Part shown: positions 11,044-23,514 of the stretch, in pieces
Numbering within the stretch: the first letter of the stretch is position 1
Layout of the letters: every line of letters begins with the position of its first letter
Source: Platanthera guangdongensis
Taxonomy: Eukaryota; Streptophyta; Magnoliopsida; Asparagales; Orchidaceae
Assembly (NCBI GenBank): GCA_039583875.1
Contig: CM077153.1
Location: 65,666,482 to 65,730,481 of the forward strand
Direction: 5' to 3'
DNA length: 64,000 nucleotides
Translations under genes and position numbers: made by a program
Notes under the pieces: generated by a model
What the model saw: only the letters and a program-made list of their open reading frames with translations
Database searches by the model: none
What the model was told of the DNA's origin: nothing

Positions 11044-14000
11044 AAATTGATCTTAATTTATAAACTTGCCCACACAAGCTTATAGACCAAGGGGTCGTTT
11101 TGCAAGTCCTAATGTATAAGCGTCTCATTCCACTTATACTTTAGGTGTCAGGGGTTAAATGAATCGATTATTCCATGACATGCAAGTGGGTATGATGGAA
11201 CATGCAAGTGCAACACACACACCCGACTCTGTGCACACAGACCTTTAGTTTCCCCTTTCTAGAGCCGTAACCTCCCAGGATACCTCCGTAGTGGCAGACG
11301 AAAATGGTGGGTTGGGCCTCGCCCACCTCTAAACCAGTAAAGCACTACCGATCAGACCTATCGTACGCCTCAACGCTTGGTGCACGAAGCGGACTCCTGC
11401 GTACTCTTGCCGGCTGGCGCACCGAACTTCTGTTGGCGAAGTGCTAACCACACTTGCCGAGTCAGCGTTTTGGCGTCGGTGCATCGACCCTCCAATACTG
11501 AAGACCCACCACCTTAATTTTCTTTCCATTTATGCACATGCAAATTTATCGTATTCAAAACCGAGCCGAATCTCCCAGGACCATAATGTCCGTCTCAAAC
11601 AATCGAGCCGAAACTCGCCGGGCCATCCTGCCCCTCACAAATATCAATCGAGTCGAACCAACTCCCCGAGACACCGGGGTGTGTGAAAGTGAACCCCTAA
11701 TTATTCTAGTTGCTCTTTAGGATTTATCACTCCTACCGTTTACGTTAGCATAGGACTGCCCAAGGTATACCCCGTGAAGGGCTCTTGAAGGCACTAGGAA
11801 CTACGATGGGATTACGCCCAAAGCTCCATTTCGCAAGGCACTTACTATTATTGGTTGCTACCCGATTTCTCGACCCTTAATTAATTTTACTGAATCTAGC
11901 CCTAGTGCATTAAACACTTCCTTCCTACGGGGAAGACGATCTTTCGTCGATCCTGGGCACCGCCTAACTCTAGTCAATCCATCCCTCTACTCATCATACT
12001 ACCAATAATGAGCTTATTTTTAACCATCCAAACCAGCATACCACTAATACCAAGACATGCATCAATTATACTCAAACATAATTTCTGCAGTTTTTACTAT
12101 ATGCAGACCACTTAAGCCATATGACTTGTAAAATGGGAGATACACCAAATAATCATCCAGTACCCCAATGAAAATTATTAGAGGGCTATAATGACATTTT
12201 AAGCATAAATCCAGAAATTCATAATTTTCCTAATTTGTCTGATAATTTATTTATTTATTCTAGTAACCAAAAAGCCCAAGTTTGAACATGAAGTACCAAT
12301 TTCAGATAAGATAATATTCCACTAAATTTATGTTAATTACAAAATGAATAATCAACTCTAAATCCTAAGTCTTCCAATTTTCAGCAAGATTTAAGCCCTT
12401 AATTGTATTTTCAAATATATCACATAATAAATCATTTTAAGAGGTATGTACAGCAATAATACTTCCAAAAATTCAGATAAAATCCAAGTATGATTATAAG
12501 GACATACAAATTCTTTACATCAAGTTTCACAATTTATCATTGAATAATAAAGTCTATACTTGATTTTCTCATGAAATTCCAAGTTAATGGGTTAATGAAC
12601 AAAGTATGACAATTATCCATCTAAAAATTCCAATTAAATTCCCATATGAGCATAATGAACTAGGAACACCACTTATCAAGTTTCATAATTGTTCATTAAG
12701 TATTAAGCCCTGTAAGAATTATTTAGCATGTTCCCAAAGTTATGAACTTGTGAAGTAGATGCCCTAATTATGTATCCAAAAATTCTATTAAAATTCATAT
12801 ATGATCAAAATGGGCTAACACTACCTCTGCCAAATTTCCATGACTTTTCAATGGGCAGTGAGATCATAATAGTCAAATTATTAATTAGGGCAATCCCATG
12901 GGTTACAAATGAAGTGCTAAACATATTGATCCAAAATTCATAACAAAATTTCTAGAGATGATTAACACTGAAAATACGTTTACCAAAATTTCATCTTGAA
13001 TCAAGGTCATATGATCCACTAATTAATTCCTAGGGTGTAAAGACCTAAATATTTATTTAGTGGTTTAAGTGGGGTGTATGTGTCCAACTACTGCCCAATC
13101 CCTTCCTAGGGCATTTCAACCTCCTAGGATTACATGGACTAAACCCCAAGTCCATTCATGAACATATCACCCTATGTCCTTCACAAGCCCCCAAAGTTCA
13201 ACCTTAGGGTTTGAACTTGAGTCCTAGGGAAAACCCACGCCAATCCACCCCATAATCCATGTGGGGGTGCTTACTGTCATAACAAGCCAGTGGACCAAAT
13301 TTCAGCCTCTGTTGAGGTGATTTGGCCACATAAACCCACATGGGGCATTTTGACCTACTTACCACCTTTTAGCCAAATCTAGTGTTTACTAAATCCCCAA
13401 CCAAATCTTTACCAAATGGGATGAAATTTTATAAAGAGTCCAATAATGACCACAAGAACCTCTCACCAAAATTTGGGAGAATTTGGAGGTCATTAGACCC
13501 AATAAATAATTCCTACATGGATTATTAAATTTCTACGAAAACGTTAGGAAAATATTTTCCAAAAATTCCCAATTTTGGATATGATCAAGGTATAGGTAAT
13601 AATGATCCCCACCAAAAAATTTCAGGTCATTTGGATGGATGGATTGTTGGGGGCACTCAAAATGGTCTCTGGTCTAGCCTAGGTATAGTGCTCACCAAAA
13701 TGAGTTCTGTAGTCAAAACACTTACTTAAATTGATTGAAACCAATTTTAAATTAAAGTATACTCATAGAGCTACAATATTTTTGTTTATAACTTTTTTCT
13801 GAAACGACCCTAAGTATTTTTAATATTTATTATAAAATTGACCAGTAAACAAGACAGAAATTTGAAATAATAGTATTTAATAAAATCAGATCCAGCACGG
13901 ATCTTAAAGCAAAATCGTGGGGCTCCTGGTCATCTTCTTCCTCCAGCCAAGGGCTGGGATCAGCCTGACCTGGAGCTTATTCCAAGCCTATTTCCCGGCC

Positions 14001-14515
14001 TCCCGACCACCTCCCTGGCCGGCCACCATCTCCACCACCTTTGTTGAGGTGGGGGCTATCGCGGGGCGGCGGCACGGCCGCTGGAGGGGTGGTTTCTGGC
14101 GAACCCGACCCTTTTTTTTTGGAAAACCAGGAAATTTAGAAATCTTCTCACTCCAATCGAGCTCAATTGAGCCCGATTCTTGGCCATATTTATTCCTATG
14201 ATCTAACCATAGAAGAAGAGGAAGGGGAGGACCTTGCTGGGTTGTTGTAGGCTTGCCAATTGTCGGATTGCCATGGTGGCGGTGGTGGTGGTCGGATTTC
14301 TGCAACAGCACTATGAAAATCCTTGGCTCCCTCAGGTAAGTGGTGGGAATGACTCCTTTGAGTCTAGAGAGGCTTTTAAGAAGAAGAGAAGGGGTGTTAG
14401 GTGGCTGTAGGGTGCTTTGCCATTATTGTCCTTAGTCAACAATGGCGGCCATGGTAGGTAGGGGGAAAAGCTGGCTCTAGCCAGTCAAGGAGTAGATGGT
14501 TGGATTGGGGATGCA

Positions 14516-14520
14516 TTCCT
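14516..14520. repeat. Target-site duplication of element D, left copy (TTCCT)
   Basis: TTCCT at 14516-14520 recurs at 36880-36884. The flanks match the uninterrupted right LTR of C near 42836-42842. Confidence 0.95.
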
Positions 14521-16051
14521 TGTAAGACCCTCTTTTTTTTCTTTTTAAAACACCGGGGTCTTAGGCCCAGAACTGTCGCTTTGCGGTGACACCTTCGCAC
14601 CCGGGAAGGTCATCACTACAAAACGCCGATCCTGCCGGCCAAATCGATCGCAACTGTAGCAAAATAGTAAAGCAAGTCCACAGAAATCACATATATATGT
14701 AAATAATCTCCACGAAGGGAGTGTCCACAGATACACAGAAATATAAGATCTTGGGTTCATGCCTAGTACATCATGTCCTCACTACAAATCTCTCAACGCG
14801 GAAGCAAACTAATATAACTACTAGTAGCGATCAGGACTCACAGTCCTTGCCGTCTGAACTCCGGAACTAGACTGCCCGATATCCAAGCATGCCGACCTCT
14901 GGGGCTGCTCCTCTATGCTGGGCTCCACGGTCCCCTAAAATGATGTGGTTCGAAAACCGTTAGTCTAAAAGACTAAGTCCTATCATCCTCCGCCCCTTCC
15001 CCCATGACCCCTAGGCACCGAGCGGAGAGGAAGAAAGGGGAGGACTTGAAGGTAGAGAGTAAACAAGAATCAGATGGCAGCGGACCTATACTAGCAATTT
15101 TTATAGTACATGTGGCAGTAAAGCATAGTATGAAAAATAACCTTAACTTATACGGAACGTATAAGCAAGGGATCTTCTACAGGGCTCCCATCGTATAAAA
15201 AGTCTCATACCAATTTATACGTTGGGGTGTCGGTTAATAACAGCATTATATATATAAAGAATTTAACCTTTAATTTATAAACTTGCCCACACAAGCTTAT
15301 AGACTAAGGGGTCGTTTTGCAGGTCCTAATGTATAAGCGTCCCATTCCACTTATGCTTTAGGTGTCAGGGTTAAATGAATCGATTATGCTATGACATGCA
15401 AGTGGGTATGATGGAACATGCAAGTGCAACACACACACCCGACTCTGTGCACACAGACCTTTAGTTCCCCCTTTCTGGAGCCGTAACCTCCCAGGATACC
15501 TCCGTAGTGGCAGACGGAAGCGGTGGGTTGGGCCTCGCCCACCTCTAAACCAGTAAAGCACTACCGGTCAGACCTATCGTACGCCTCAACGCTTGGTGCA
15601 CGAAGCGGACTCCTGCGTACTCTTGCCGGCTGGCGCACCGGACTTCTGTTTGCGAAGTGCTAACCACACTTGCCGAGTCAGCGTATTGGCGTCGGTGCAT
15701 CGACCCTCCAATACCGATGACCCACCACCTTAATTTTCTTTCCTTTTATGCACATGCAAATTTAACGTATCAGTACCGAGCCAAAGCTCCCCGGACCATC
15801 TCGTCCGTCACAAACATCAACCGAGCCAAAGCTTGCTGGACCATCCTGTCCGTTACAATCATCAACCGAGCCAAAGCTCGTCGGGCCATCCTGCCCTTTT
15901 CCACAATTATCAACCGAGTCAAACCAACTTCCCGAGACATCGGGGGTGTGTGAAAGTGAACCCCTAATTATTCTAGTTGCTTTTTATGATTTATCACTTC
16001 TACAGTTTACGTTAGCCTAGGACTGCCCAAGGTATACCCCGTGAAGGGCTC

Positions 16052-17450
16052 TCCCATTTGGTGAGAGGTTATTGTGGTCATTATTAGACTCTGTATAAAA
16101 TTTCATCCCATTTGGCCAAATCACCTCAATAGAGGCTGAAATTTGGGCCACTGGCTTATTATGACAGTAAGCACCCCCACATGGATTATGGGGTGGATTG
16201 TCGTGGGTTTTCCCTAGGACTCAAGTTCAAACCCTAAGGTTGAACTTTGGGGGCTTGTGAAGGACATAGGGTGATATGTTCATGAATGGACTTGGGGTTT
16301 AGTCCATGTAATCCTAGGAGGTTGAAATGCCATAGGAAGTGATTGGGCAGTAGTTGGACACATACACCCCACTTAAACCACTAAATAAATATTTAGGTCT
16401 TTACACCCTAGGAATTAATTAGTGGATCATATGTCCTTGATTCATGATGAAATTTTGGTAAAAGTATTTTCATAGTGTTAGTCATCTCTGGAAATGTTGT
16501 TATGAATTTTGGATCAATATGTTTAGCACTTCATTGGTAACCCATGGGATTGCCCTAATTAATAATTTGACTATTATGATCCCACTGCCCATTGAAAAGT
16601 CGTGGAAATTTGGCAGACGTAGTTTGAGACCATTTTGATCATATATGAATTTTAATAGAATTTTTGGATACATAATTATGACATCTACTTCACAAGTGCA
16701 TAACTTTGGGAACATGCTAAATAATTTGTACAGAGCTCAAAACTTGATGAAAAATTATGAAACTTGATAAGTAGTGTTCCTAGTTCATTATTCTCATGTG
16801 GGAATTTATTTGGAATTTTTAGATGGATATTTGGTATACTTTGTTCATTAACTCATTAACTTGGAATTTTATGAGAAAATTAAGTATAGACTTTATTATT
16901 CAATGATAAATTGTGAAACTTGATCTAAAGAATTCATATGTCCTTATAATCATACTTGGAATTTATCTGAATTTTTGGAAGTATTATTGCTGTACATACC
17001 TCTTAAAATGATTTATTATGAGATATATTTGAAAATAAAATTAATGGCTTAAACCTTGCTGAAAAATCGGAAGACTTAGGATTTAGAGTTGATTATTCAT
17101 TTTGTAATTAACATAAATTTAGTGGAATATTATCTTGTCCGAAATTGGTACTTCATGTTCAAACTTGGGCTCTTTTTGGCTACTAGAATAAATAAATAAA
17201 TTATCAGACAAATTAGGAAAATTATGAATTTCTGGATTTATGCTAAAAATGTCATTATAGACCTCTAATAATTATCATAGGGGTACTGGATGATTATTTG
17301 ATGTACCTCCCATTTTTGCGAGTCATATAGCTTAAGTGGTATGCATATAGTAAAAACTACAGAAATCATGTTGGAGTATAATTTGAGCACATGAGATGTG
17401 ATTAGTGGTTGACTAGTTTGGATGGTTAAAAATAAGCTTGATTTGATTTG
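16052..17450. repeat. Inverted LTR segment inside the D left LTR
   Basis: This block is the reverse complement of sequence equivalent to about 12005-13478 of the C LTR. Its left edge (CTCCCATTTGGTGAGAGG onward) is the inverse of sequence that also occurs in normal orientation just after the block (about 17466-17525). About 60-70 bases are thus present in both orientations flanking the inversion. Roughly 230 bases of normal LTR before it are missing. Confidence 0.85.
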
Positions 17451-18719
17451 GAGTCAAACCAAATCATCACCAAATGGGATGAAATTTTATACAGAGTCTA
17501 ATAATGACCACAATAACCTCTCACCAGCATTTGGGAGAATTTGGAGGTAATTAGACCCAATAATTAATTCCTACATGGATTATTAAATTTCTACGAAAAC
17601 CTTAGGAAACTCTTTTCCAAAAATTCCCAATTTTGGATATGGTCATGGTATAGGTTATAAGGATTTCCACCCAAAATTTCAGGTCATTTGGATGGAGGGA
17701 TTCTTGGGGGCACTCAAAATGGTCTCTGGTATAGCATATGTATAGTGCTCACCAAAATGCGTGCTGTAGTCAAACCACTTACTTAAATTGGTTGAAACGA
17801 ATTTTACTTAAAGTAGACTCATAGAGCTACAAAGTTTATGTTTACAACTTTTTCTGAAACGACCCCTAAGTATTTTTAATATTTATTATAAAACTGACCA
17901 GTAAACAGGACAGAAATTTGAAATAATAGGATTTAATAAAATCGGATCCAGCACGGATCTTAAAGAGAAATCGTGGGGCTCCTGGTCATCTTCTTCCTCC
18001 AGCCAAGGGATGGGATCAGCCCGACCTGGAGCTTATTCCAAGCCCATTTCCCGGCCACCCGTCCACCTCCCTGGCCGGCAACCACCGCCACCACCTTCGT
18101 TAAGGTGGGGGCTATCGCCGGGCGGCGGCACGGCCGCCGGAGAGCACTATTCCGGCGAACCCGAGTGGTGAAAAATTTCAGAAAACCATGAAATTTTGAA
18201 CTTGGATCGGGCTCAATTGAGCCCGAACCTTGGACCTAAGCATTTCTATGATCTATCCATGGATGAAGAAGTGGAGGAGGACCTTTTTGGTGGCTTGAAT
18301 CCTTGCCGATCGCCGGGATGCCATTTTTGGTGGTGGTGGTGGTCAGATTTCTACAACAACACTATGAAACACCTTGGCTCCTTCGGGTAAGGGGTGGGAC
18401 TGACTCCTTGGGGTCCAGTGAAGCTTTTAAAATGAAGAGAAGGGGTGTTAGGTGGCTGGAAATGCATTTGCCATTATTGGCTCTTGGTCAAGCTTGGCGG
18501 CCATGGTAGGTAGGGGGAAAACGTGGCTCAAACCAGTCAATGGGTAGCTAGTTGCACTCCTCTGGTCTTAGGGAATTGAATGGGAGGTTGGGGAAGGTTG
18601 GGGAAAGGGAAGGATGAGTCCAAGTCTTCCTCCATTTCTTCTCTTCTCTTTCTCTCTCTTCCCTTTGAAGCACTTTCTCTCTCCCATTCACCAATCTGAA
18701 TTTTTGACTCCTACCTAAC

Positions 18720-19330
18720 CCTAAGGCAGCCCACATGTTTATTTCACCCATCCAAGCAAGGTTAGCCCAAGAGAATTGGGCATGAGCTTGAGTTAGCCCA
18801 TTTGGGCTAGCTTGACCCAAACTTAGGCTAGGGTTGAACTTGGTCAATTTGGTCTTTGAGCTTGCCCCTAATGGGTCCTTGGTGACCCATTGGACTCCCC
18901 TAAGGCCTAGGTAGGGTTGTCTTGGCCCCTTGGAGGTCACTTGACCCTTAGGTAGGGCACTTGACCATTTTAGGGCTAGAGTTGACTTTGGTCAACTTAG
19001 CCTTTTTGATTGGTCCCAATGGGTCCTTGGTGACCCATTGGCCTCTCACTAGGGTTATGAAGGTAAGTGTGGGGTCCACTTGGCTTGGAGAAGGTCAGTT
19101 GACCATATATAGACCAGTTTGACCTATTTAGGGTCAGAGTTGACTTTGGTCAACTTAACCTCTTGGACTGCCCTTCTTGGGTACTTAGAGACCCATTGAC
19201 CTCACTTTAGGTCTAGGAAGTCCCTGGTAGGGTTAGTTGGGCTTTACTAGGGCTCCTACCCTTAGTTAGGGCACATTGCCCAATTTAGGCCTAAAGTGGT
19301 CCTAGGTCAAATTGGCCACCTGTGGTTGAC
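18720..19330. promoter_or_regulatory. TTGAC/GTCAA (W-box-like) cluster in Tekay U3
   Basis: The palindrome AGTTGAC-TTTG-GTCAACT occurs near 18971 and 19137. Many single TTGACC, TTGACT and GGTCAA words lie between. The clusters repeat at about 36420-36620, 37070-37680 and 43080-43640. TTGAC(C/T) is the core of the plant WRKY-factor site; the functional link is inference. Confidence 0.6.
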
Positions 19331-19579
19331 TCCAATGGACACTTAAGGCTCTAGTGGACCCTCTAATGGGTTAGTGATGTTGTGGTGGGGTCATGGAGTC
19401 ATGGTGAAGTCCTAAGTCAAACCCTAGGTTGGGTGATGAGGTTGTGCCATAGGCAGACCATGGTGATTCTCACCTTGGCCTTCTATCTCTTGGCCCATTT
19501 CTGGCTTCCTAGGGTTTTGTCATGACCTAGTCATGACCAAAACTACTCTTAGGGGTCTAGTTGGAAATGAGATGTTACA

Positions 19580-19810
19580 AATCCCAATAAACAAAACAAA
19601 GATTTCGTCCCCGAAATCAAGGTTAAGCCTACGAGAATTTCTACCAAATAAAAGAAACTTGTAACATCCCATCACGACGCCATGTTTGATAAATTAAGTT
19701 TAAAGGGAAACCTAAATTGATGACCAATTCGCCTAATTGGCAAACCAAGATCCCAATAAACAAAAAATTAGCCTCTACTCTTCCTGGAGCAGCTTTACTA
19801 GTAAAATAAA
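19580..19810 (-). other. 3' non-coding interior of D
   Basis: Sequence between the integrase stop and the 3' LTR. On the minus strand GTTTATTGGGATT next to the LTR is the candidate polypurine tract. CCCAATAAACAAAA words recur here and at 37901-38110. Confidence 0.6.
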
Positions 19811-21000
19811 TTAAACATCTTGAGGGATTGTGAGGTATACCTGACTGAACAGCTCTGGGTACTTTTGTCGCATCAGGTCCTGCGGTTTCCAGGTATGCTC
19901 CTCCTGTCCGTGGTTCCTCCACAAAACTTTGACTAACGGAACCTTCTTGTGACGCAAGATCCGTACTCCTTTGTCGTCGATCCGTACCGGCTCTAAGCGA
20001 ACTGACCGGTCTGAGGCTACCGGTCCATCTGTGGTCGAAATGTGTTGCTCCGGGCGTAATAGAGCCCTCCTGAGCGAGGAAATATGGAACACATCATGCA
20101 AGGCTTCCAGCTCTGGTGGCAACTCCAGCCTGTAAGCTAGGGGTCCGATCCGCACCAGGATCCTGTAAGGGCCCATATACCTAGGGCTGAGCTTCTTCTT
20201 CCGACCACGCACCCGTGAAACTCCATGCATAGGACGGATCTTCAGAAACACTCGGTCCCCCACCTGAAACTCCACCTGACGATGTCGGGCGTCATAGTAC
20301 TTAGCCTGTCTGCTCTGCACCTCTAGCATCCTGTCTCTGATCAGCCACACCTGAGCCTCGGTGTCTTCAACAAAATCCGATCCCAACACCTTCAGATCCA
20401 CATCCTGAATCCAAGAAAGCGGGGTCCTGCATTTCCTTCCATACAGGGCTTCGTAAGGCGCCATCCTGATGCTGGACTGGTAGCTGTTGTTATAGGAGGA
20501 CTCGACTAGGGGTAAGAGCTTCTCCCACGGTTCCCCGCGGTCCAAAATGCACAGCCTCAAAAGATCTTCCAGCGTACGTTGGCGCGCTCCGTCTGCCCAT
20601 CCGTCTGGGGATGGAATGCGGTGCTGAAGGTCAATCGCGTGCCTAAGTAAGCCTGCACGGATCTCCACTCCCTGGAAGTGAACCGGCCATCTCGATCCGA
20701 CACGATCGTCTTGGGAACCCCGTGATATCGAACGAACTGCTCCACAAATCTCCGCACTAATACTCCCACAGAGTCGTCCTTCCTGATCGGAATGAATCTG
20801 GCCACCTTCGTCAACCGATCGACGATGACCCAAATCGAGTCGTTTCCCGTCCGTGATCGGGGAAGTCCATGGATAAAGTCCATCGCGATGTCTTCAAACT
20901 TCCACTCCGGTACCGGGAGTGGTTGCAACAATCCTGCGGGGTTTTTGCACTCCGCCTTCACTAGCTGGCACGCTTCGCAGTGGGTCACAAACTGAGTGAT
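19811..21000 (-). pseudogene. Tekay-type integrase with chromodomain-like C-terminus (element D)
   Basis: On the minus strand, from about 21000 downward: the end of an HHCC zinc region (THCEACQLVKAEC), then the core with DFIHGLPRS (first Asp), VSDRDGRFTS (second Asp) and HPQTDGQTER (Glu). All three catalytic residues are present. Near 20578 the frame shifts by one missing base. The other frame continues through YGRKCRTPLSW, GDRVFLKIRP, RYMGPYRI and HDVFHISSLR to a C-terminus with KVPLVKVLWRNH and EEHTWK and a YPELF tail, typical of Tekay/Del chromoviruses, which target heterochromatin. It stops at 19811-19813. RT and RNase H that should precede it are absent, so this is a 5'-truncated, frameshifted remnant. 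Confidence 0.9.
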
Positions 21001-21240
21001 ATCCTATGTGTGAAAACCTCTAATTATATCCTCGAACTTCCACTCTGACTCGAGCATAGGCTGTAATAGTTTTCCCAAAAATTCTTGCACTTAACCTTCA
21101 TCGGCCGACAGACCTCACCGTGCGTCACCAAATCCATGACACCCTTCTTCACTCTAGGGAGAATCACTTTCCGAGATACACCAAACTTCTGGTGATTAAA
21201 TTTCTTATCTGTATGGGTAGACAACGACTCTATAAATTCT
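21001..21240 (-). pseudogene. Second, diverged integrase zinc-finger fragment
   Basis: The minus-strand translation (VILPRVKKGVMDLVTHGEVC) resembles the H2C2 zinc region that comes before a gypsy integrase core, with one Cys replaced by Gly. It overlaps in content with the zinc-region end at 20940-21000 instead of continuing it, so two copies of this region lie side by side. It is either an old relic into which D sequence was joined or a product of template switching. Confidence 0.55.
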
Positions 21241-21419
21241 CTACTTCACAATCAGATTCTTATCCTTATGAAAACGCCAGAGTAACAACAAATACGGTTT
21301 ACTCCATTCCACTATATTCACGACGCAAAGTTTTCTAGATAAGGTCTATGGGAAACCTAAGTCAATAACTACTTGCCCAATAAACAAAAGATCAGCCCCC
21401 AATAAACAAAAGATAAGCC
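21241..21419. other. Short rearranged spacer before element B
   Basis: It contains two close copies of CCCAATAAACAAAAGAT with AGCC (about 21381-21419), the last cut by B. The same words appear inverted at 36262-36294. No gene. Confidence 0.6.
21415..21419. repeat. Target-site duplication of element B, left copy (AAGCC)
   Basis: AAGCC at 21415-21419 recurs at 34309-34313 right after the B 3' LTR. Confidence 0.95.
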
Positions 21420-21563
21420 TGTTGGGTACATTGGTCAAATGTACCTGATTTGAAGAAGCCTCACCTAACTCAATGATATATATCATAGTGTATTTGATGT
21501 TTGTTTGAGTTACTTGTGCAGGTCAGGAATACACTGGACTGAAGCTAAAAATTCTAAGTCCAT

Positions 21564-22380
21564 GTGTCGACACCCAGAGGGAAAGTGTCGACACTTGAGA
21601 AAGCTTGTGTCGACACCCAGACAAGCAGTGTCGACACTTGGAGTCATTGTGTCGACACCTGGGAAGAAGAGTCGACACCAGTCAGAAAGTGTCGACACTT
21701 GGAACTGTGTCGACACTCAGTGTAGAAGAATGCAGAAAAGCTGTGTCGACACTTAGCAGAAGTGTCGACACCTAGAAGAGCTGAGTCAACACCAGAAAGT
21801 GTCGACACTTGAAGTAAGTGTCGACACTCAGCAAAAGTCTGCAGAATCTAAGTACAAGTGTCGACACTCAACACAATGTGTCGACACTATGCAGAAGAGT
21901 CAACACTTGAAGAAAGTGTCGACACTCAGCACAATGTGTCGACACTTAGTTGAAGACTCTACACTTGAAGTAAGTGTCGACACAAGGAGCTGTGTCGACA
22001 CTTAGCAAAGATCAGAAAAGTTGCAAAATATTCTAAGTACAAGTGTCGACACTAAGGGAATGTGTCGACACTCAGCTGAAGAAACAAAAGTGAAGACTTG
22101 TGTCGACACCAAGAAGCAGTGTCGACACTTGACAGTTTCAACACATAAAGTTGTGTCGACACAAAGGAGTTGTGTCGACACTTAGAAGAATACAGTTGCA
22201 GAATGAAGTACAAGTACTTGTGTCGACACTCAATTTCAGTGTCGACACATGCAGAAGAAACTGTGTCGAGACATATAAGGAATTGTGTCGACACCTTGTA
22301 GACTTGTGTCGACACTTATACAACATGTGTCGACACTTGGCTTATAAGTGTCGACACTTAAGAACAGAAAGTCTCGACAC
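21564..22380. promoter_or_regulatory. GTGTCGACAC palindrome array in the U3 of B
   Basis: About 29 exact copies of the 10-bp palindrome plus several one-base variants, upstream of the TATA box. Early copies start at 21564, 21585, 21607, 21628, 21649, 21669 (variant), 21689 and 21707. This is a spacing of 18-22 bases, close to two helix turns. Later copies come mostly in pairs 17-22 bases apart. Bases between copies are not conserved, unlike a simple tandem repeat. The same array is in the 3' LTR (32462-33278) and, shorter, before ORF3. Confidence 0.95.
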
Positions 22381-22514
22381 TATCTGACAGTTAGAAGAAT
22401 TTCAAGAAGTGACTGGTTGACAAGACAGCTGCCGATCCAGCCGGTCTACATCAACTGTCAGTGATATCAGAAGTCTGTTATGAACCGGACCAGCCGGTTA
22501 CCATGAAGGAAGCC

Positions 22515-22522
22515 TATAAATA
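22515..22522 (+). promoter_or_regulatory. TATA box of the B 5' LTR
   Basis: TATAAATA in the context AGCCTATAAATAGGC, about 140 bases after the last palindrome. The 3' LTR copy is at 33413-33420. Confidence 0.85.
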
Positions 22523-23019
22523 GGCACTCATAGTCTACAGAAGATATTATTGAGATTAAGAGATTGATTGTTGAAGTAATATAGAAGTGGTTGACAAAGT
22601 TTTTACAGAGAGAGTTCAGATCTTTGTAAAAGTGATATATTGAGGATCAACACAAGAAGATCTTGCTGTGCATCAGCAGATCTAAGAAGTTGGAGAGAGA
22701 GAGCTCCAACTAAGTATTCAGTCTTTGGAACTAAGGCTGAGAAAAAGAATTCAGAGTCATCTGGATTTCAAGAAGCAGAGGTCAAGGAACAACTGCAGAA
22801 GATTCAGACTAATTCAGTTCTAATCAAGAAGCTTTGAAGGAAGCTAAGTCAGTTTGGATCTAACTGAGTTCTTCCAAGAACTCTTCAAGAATCTCTCAAC
22901 TCCTCTCCTATTTTCTGAGTTGTAGAGTTAACTATTGTACATTCTATTTTTACCTGTAGGATCCATTGGATCAGAGTGAATTGTAAGCCTATTTTATAAA
23001 GGCTGAGGGTAGGGCTTGG

Positions 23020-23140
23020 TTGCCTGAGTGTAGGAGTTAAAGAACTCTGAGTGTAGGCCTTAATTGGCTGAGTGTAGGCCTGGGTGGCTGAGTGTAGGCC
23101 TTTTGGCTGAGTGTAAGGCTTTGGGCCTGAGGTAGGAACC
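23020..23140. repeat. Short repeats GGCTGAGTGTAGGCC in LTR R/U5
   Basis: Four to five copies of CTGAGTGTAGGCC or close variants lie in tandem. A diverged equivalent (GAGGTAGGGTTCTT) is in the LTRs of A near 5190-5450. Confidence 0.85.
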
Positions 23141-23411
23141 TAGTTTGGTTCTGAGTTAGTGGAGAAGTTTGGCCGAATCTAGTACACTGCTAGATAGGCA
23201 AAGGGGGAAAGTGGATGTACCCAAAGATTGGGGAACCACTATAAATTAGTGTGTCTGCTGTGGTGTGCTGTGCTGTGCTGTGGATTACTTGTTTGATTTC
23301 TGTAATTGGTGTTAGCTGGAATAATTGTTGTGCTGCCAACAAAGTTTAAAATAAGGTTTAGGTCACCTATTCACCCCCCCCTCTAGGTGTTTAGGTACCA
23401 TATCTTTCAAG

Positions 23412-23424
23412 TGGTATCAGAGCC
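23412..23424 (+). other. Primer binding site of B (tRNA-Met)
   Basis: TGGTATCAGAGCC begins two bases after the LTR end and pairs with the initiator tRNA-Met 3' end. Confidence 0.95.
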
Positions 23425-23514
23425 AGGTTACTCAAAAAGGACTAACTGTCTGAGGAGATCCAGTTTGGCAGATTCAGTATAAGTCAGGAAACAGTTTCAA
23501 GAAAATCAAGAAAT

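Larger units (their letters stand above)
10260..14520 (-). repeat. 3' LTR of element C, first part
   Basis: It starts TGTAAGACCCCCC and runs co-linear with the right LTR 38578-42840 until element D interrupts it at 14520. It holds a TA run (10984-11041). Part of the U3 lies beyond the D insertion, at 36885-37900. Short open frames (for example near 11441 and 13917) are repeated in every LTR copy with changed frames and are not genes. Confidence 0.93.
14521..19579 (-). repeat. 3' LTR of element D (5,059 bp) with internal inversion
   Basis: Bases 14521-16051 and about 17455-19579 run in the same direction as the LTRs of C. The middle part is inverted relative to them. Dense TTGAC/GTCAA words fill 18720-19330, the U3 for this orientation. 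Confidence 0.9.
21420..23409 (+). repeat. 5' LTR of element B (1,990 bp)
   Basis: It starts TGTTGGGTACATTGGTCAAA and ends ATATCTTTCA. It contains the GTGTCGACAC array (21564-22380), a TATA box (22515-22522), a short tandem repeat in R/U5 (about 23020-23140), and a C-rich CCCCTCTAGGTG run before the end. Confidence 0.97.

Noticed and set aside
13917..14311. Open frames in the GC-rich part of the Tekay-like LTR
   Set aside because: The equivalent place in the other LTR copies (17973 and 42281) has different frames and lengths, so no protein is conserved.
18548..18940. 130-codon open frame on the minus strand in the D LTR
   Set aside because: Lies in the CT-rich and TTGAC-rich U3. The matching place in C has no equivalent frame.
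21564..22380. CRISPR-like array of short repeats with unique spacers
   Set aside because: The repeat is only 10 bp and palindromic, the spacers are 8-40 bp and irregular, it lies within an LTR promoter, and it is duplicated in the other LTR. The genome is that of a plant.
21505..22387. Open frames on both strands reading repeated CRHL, VDT and VST words (also at 32403-33285 and 63239-63678)
   Set aside because: They are translations of the GTGTCGACAC palindrome, which has no stop in several frames. They are not genes.
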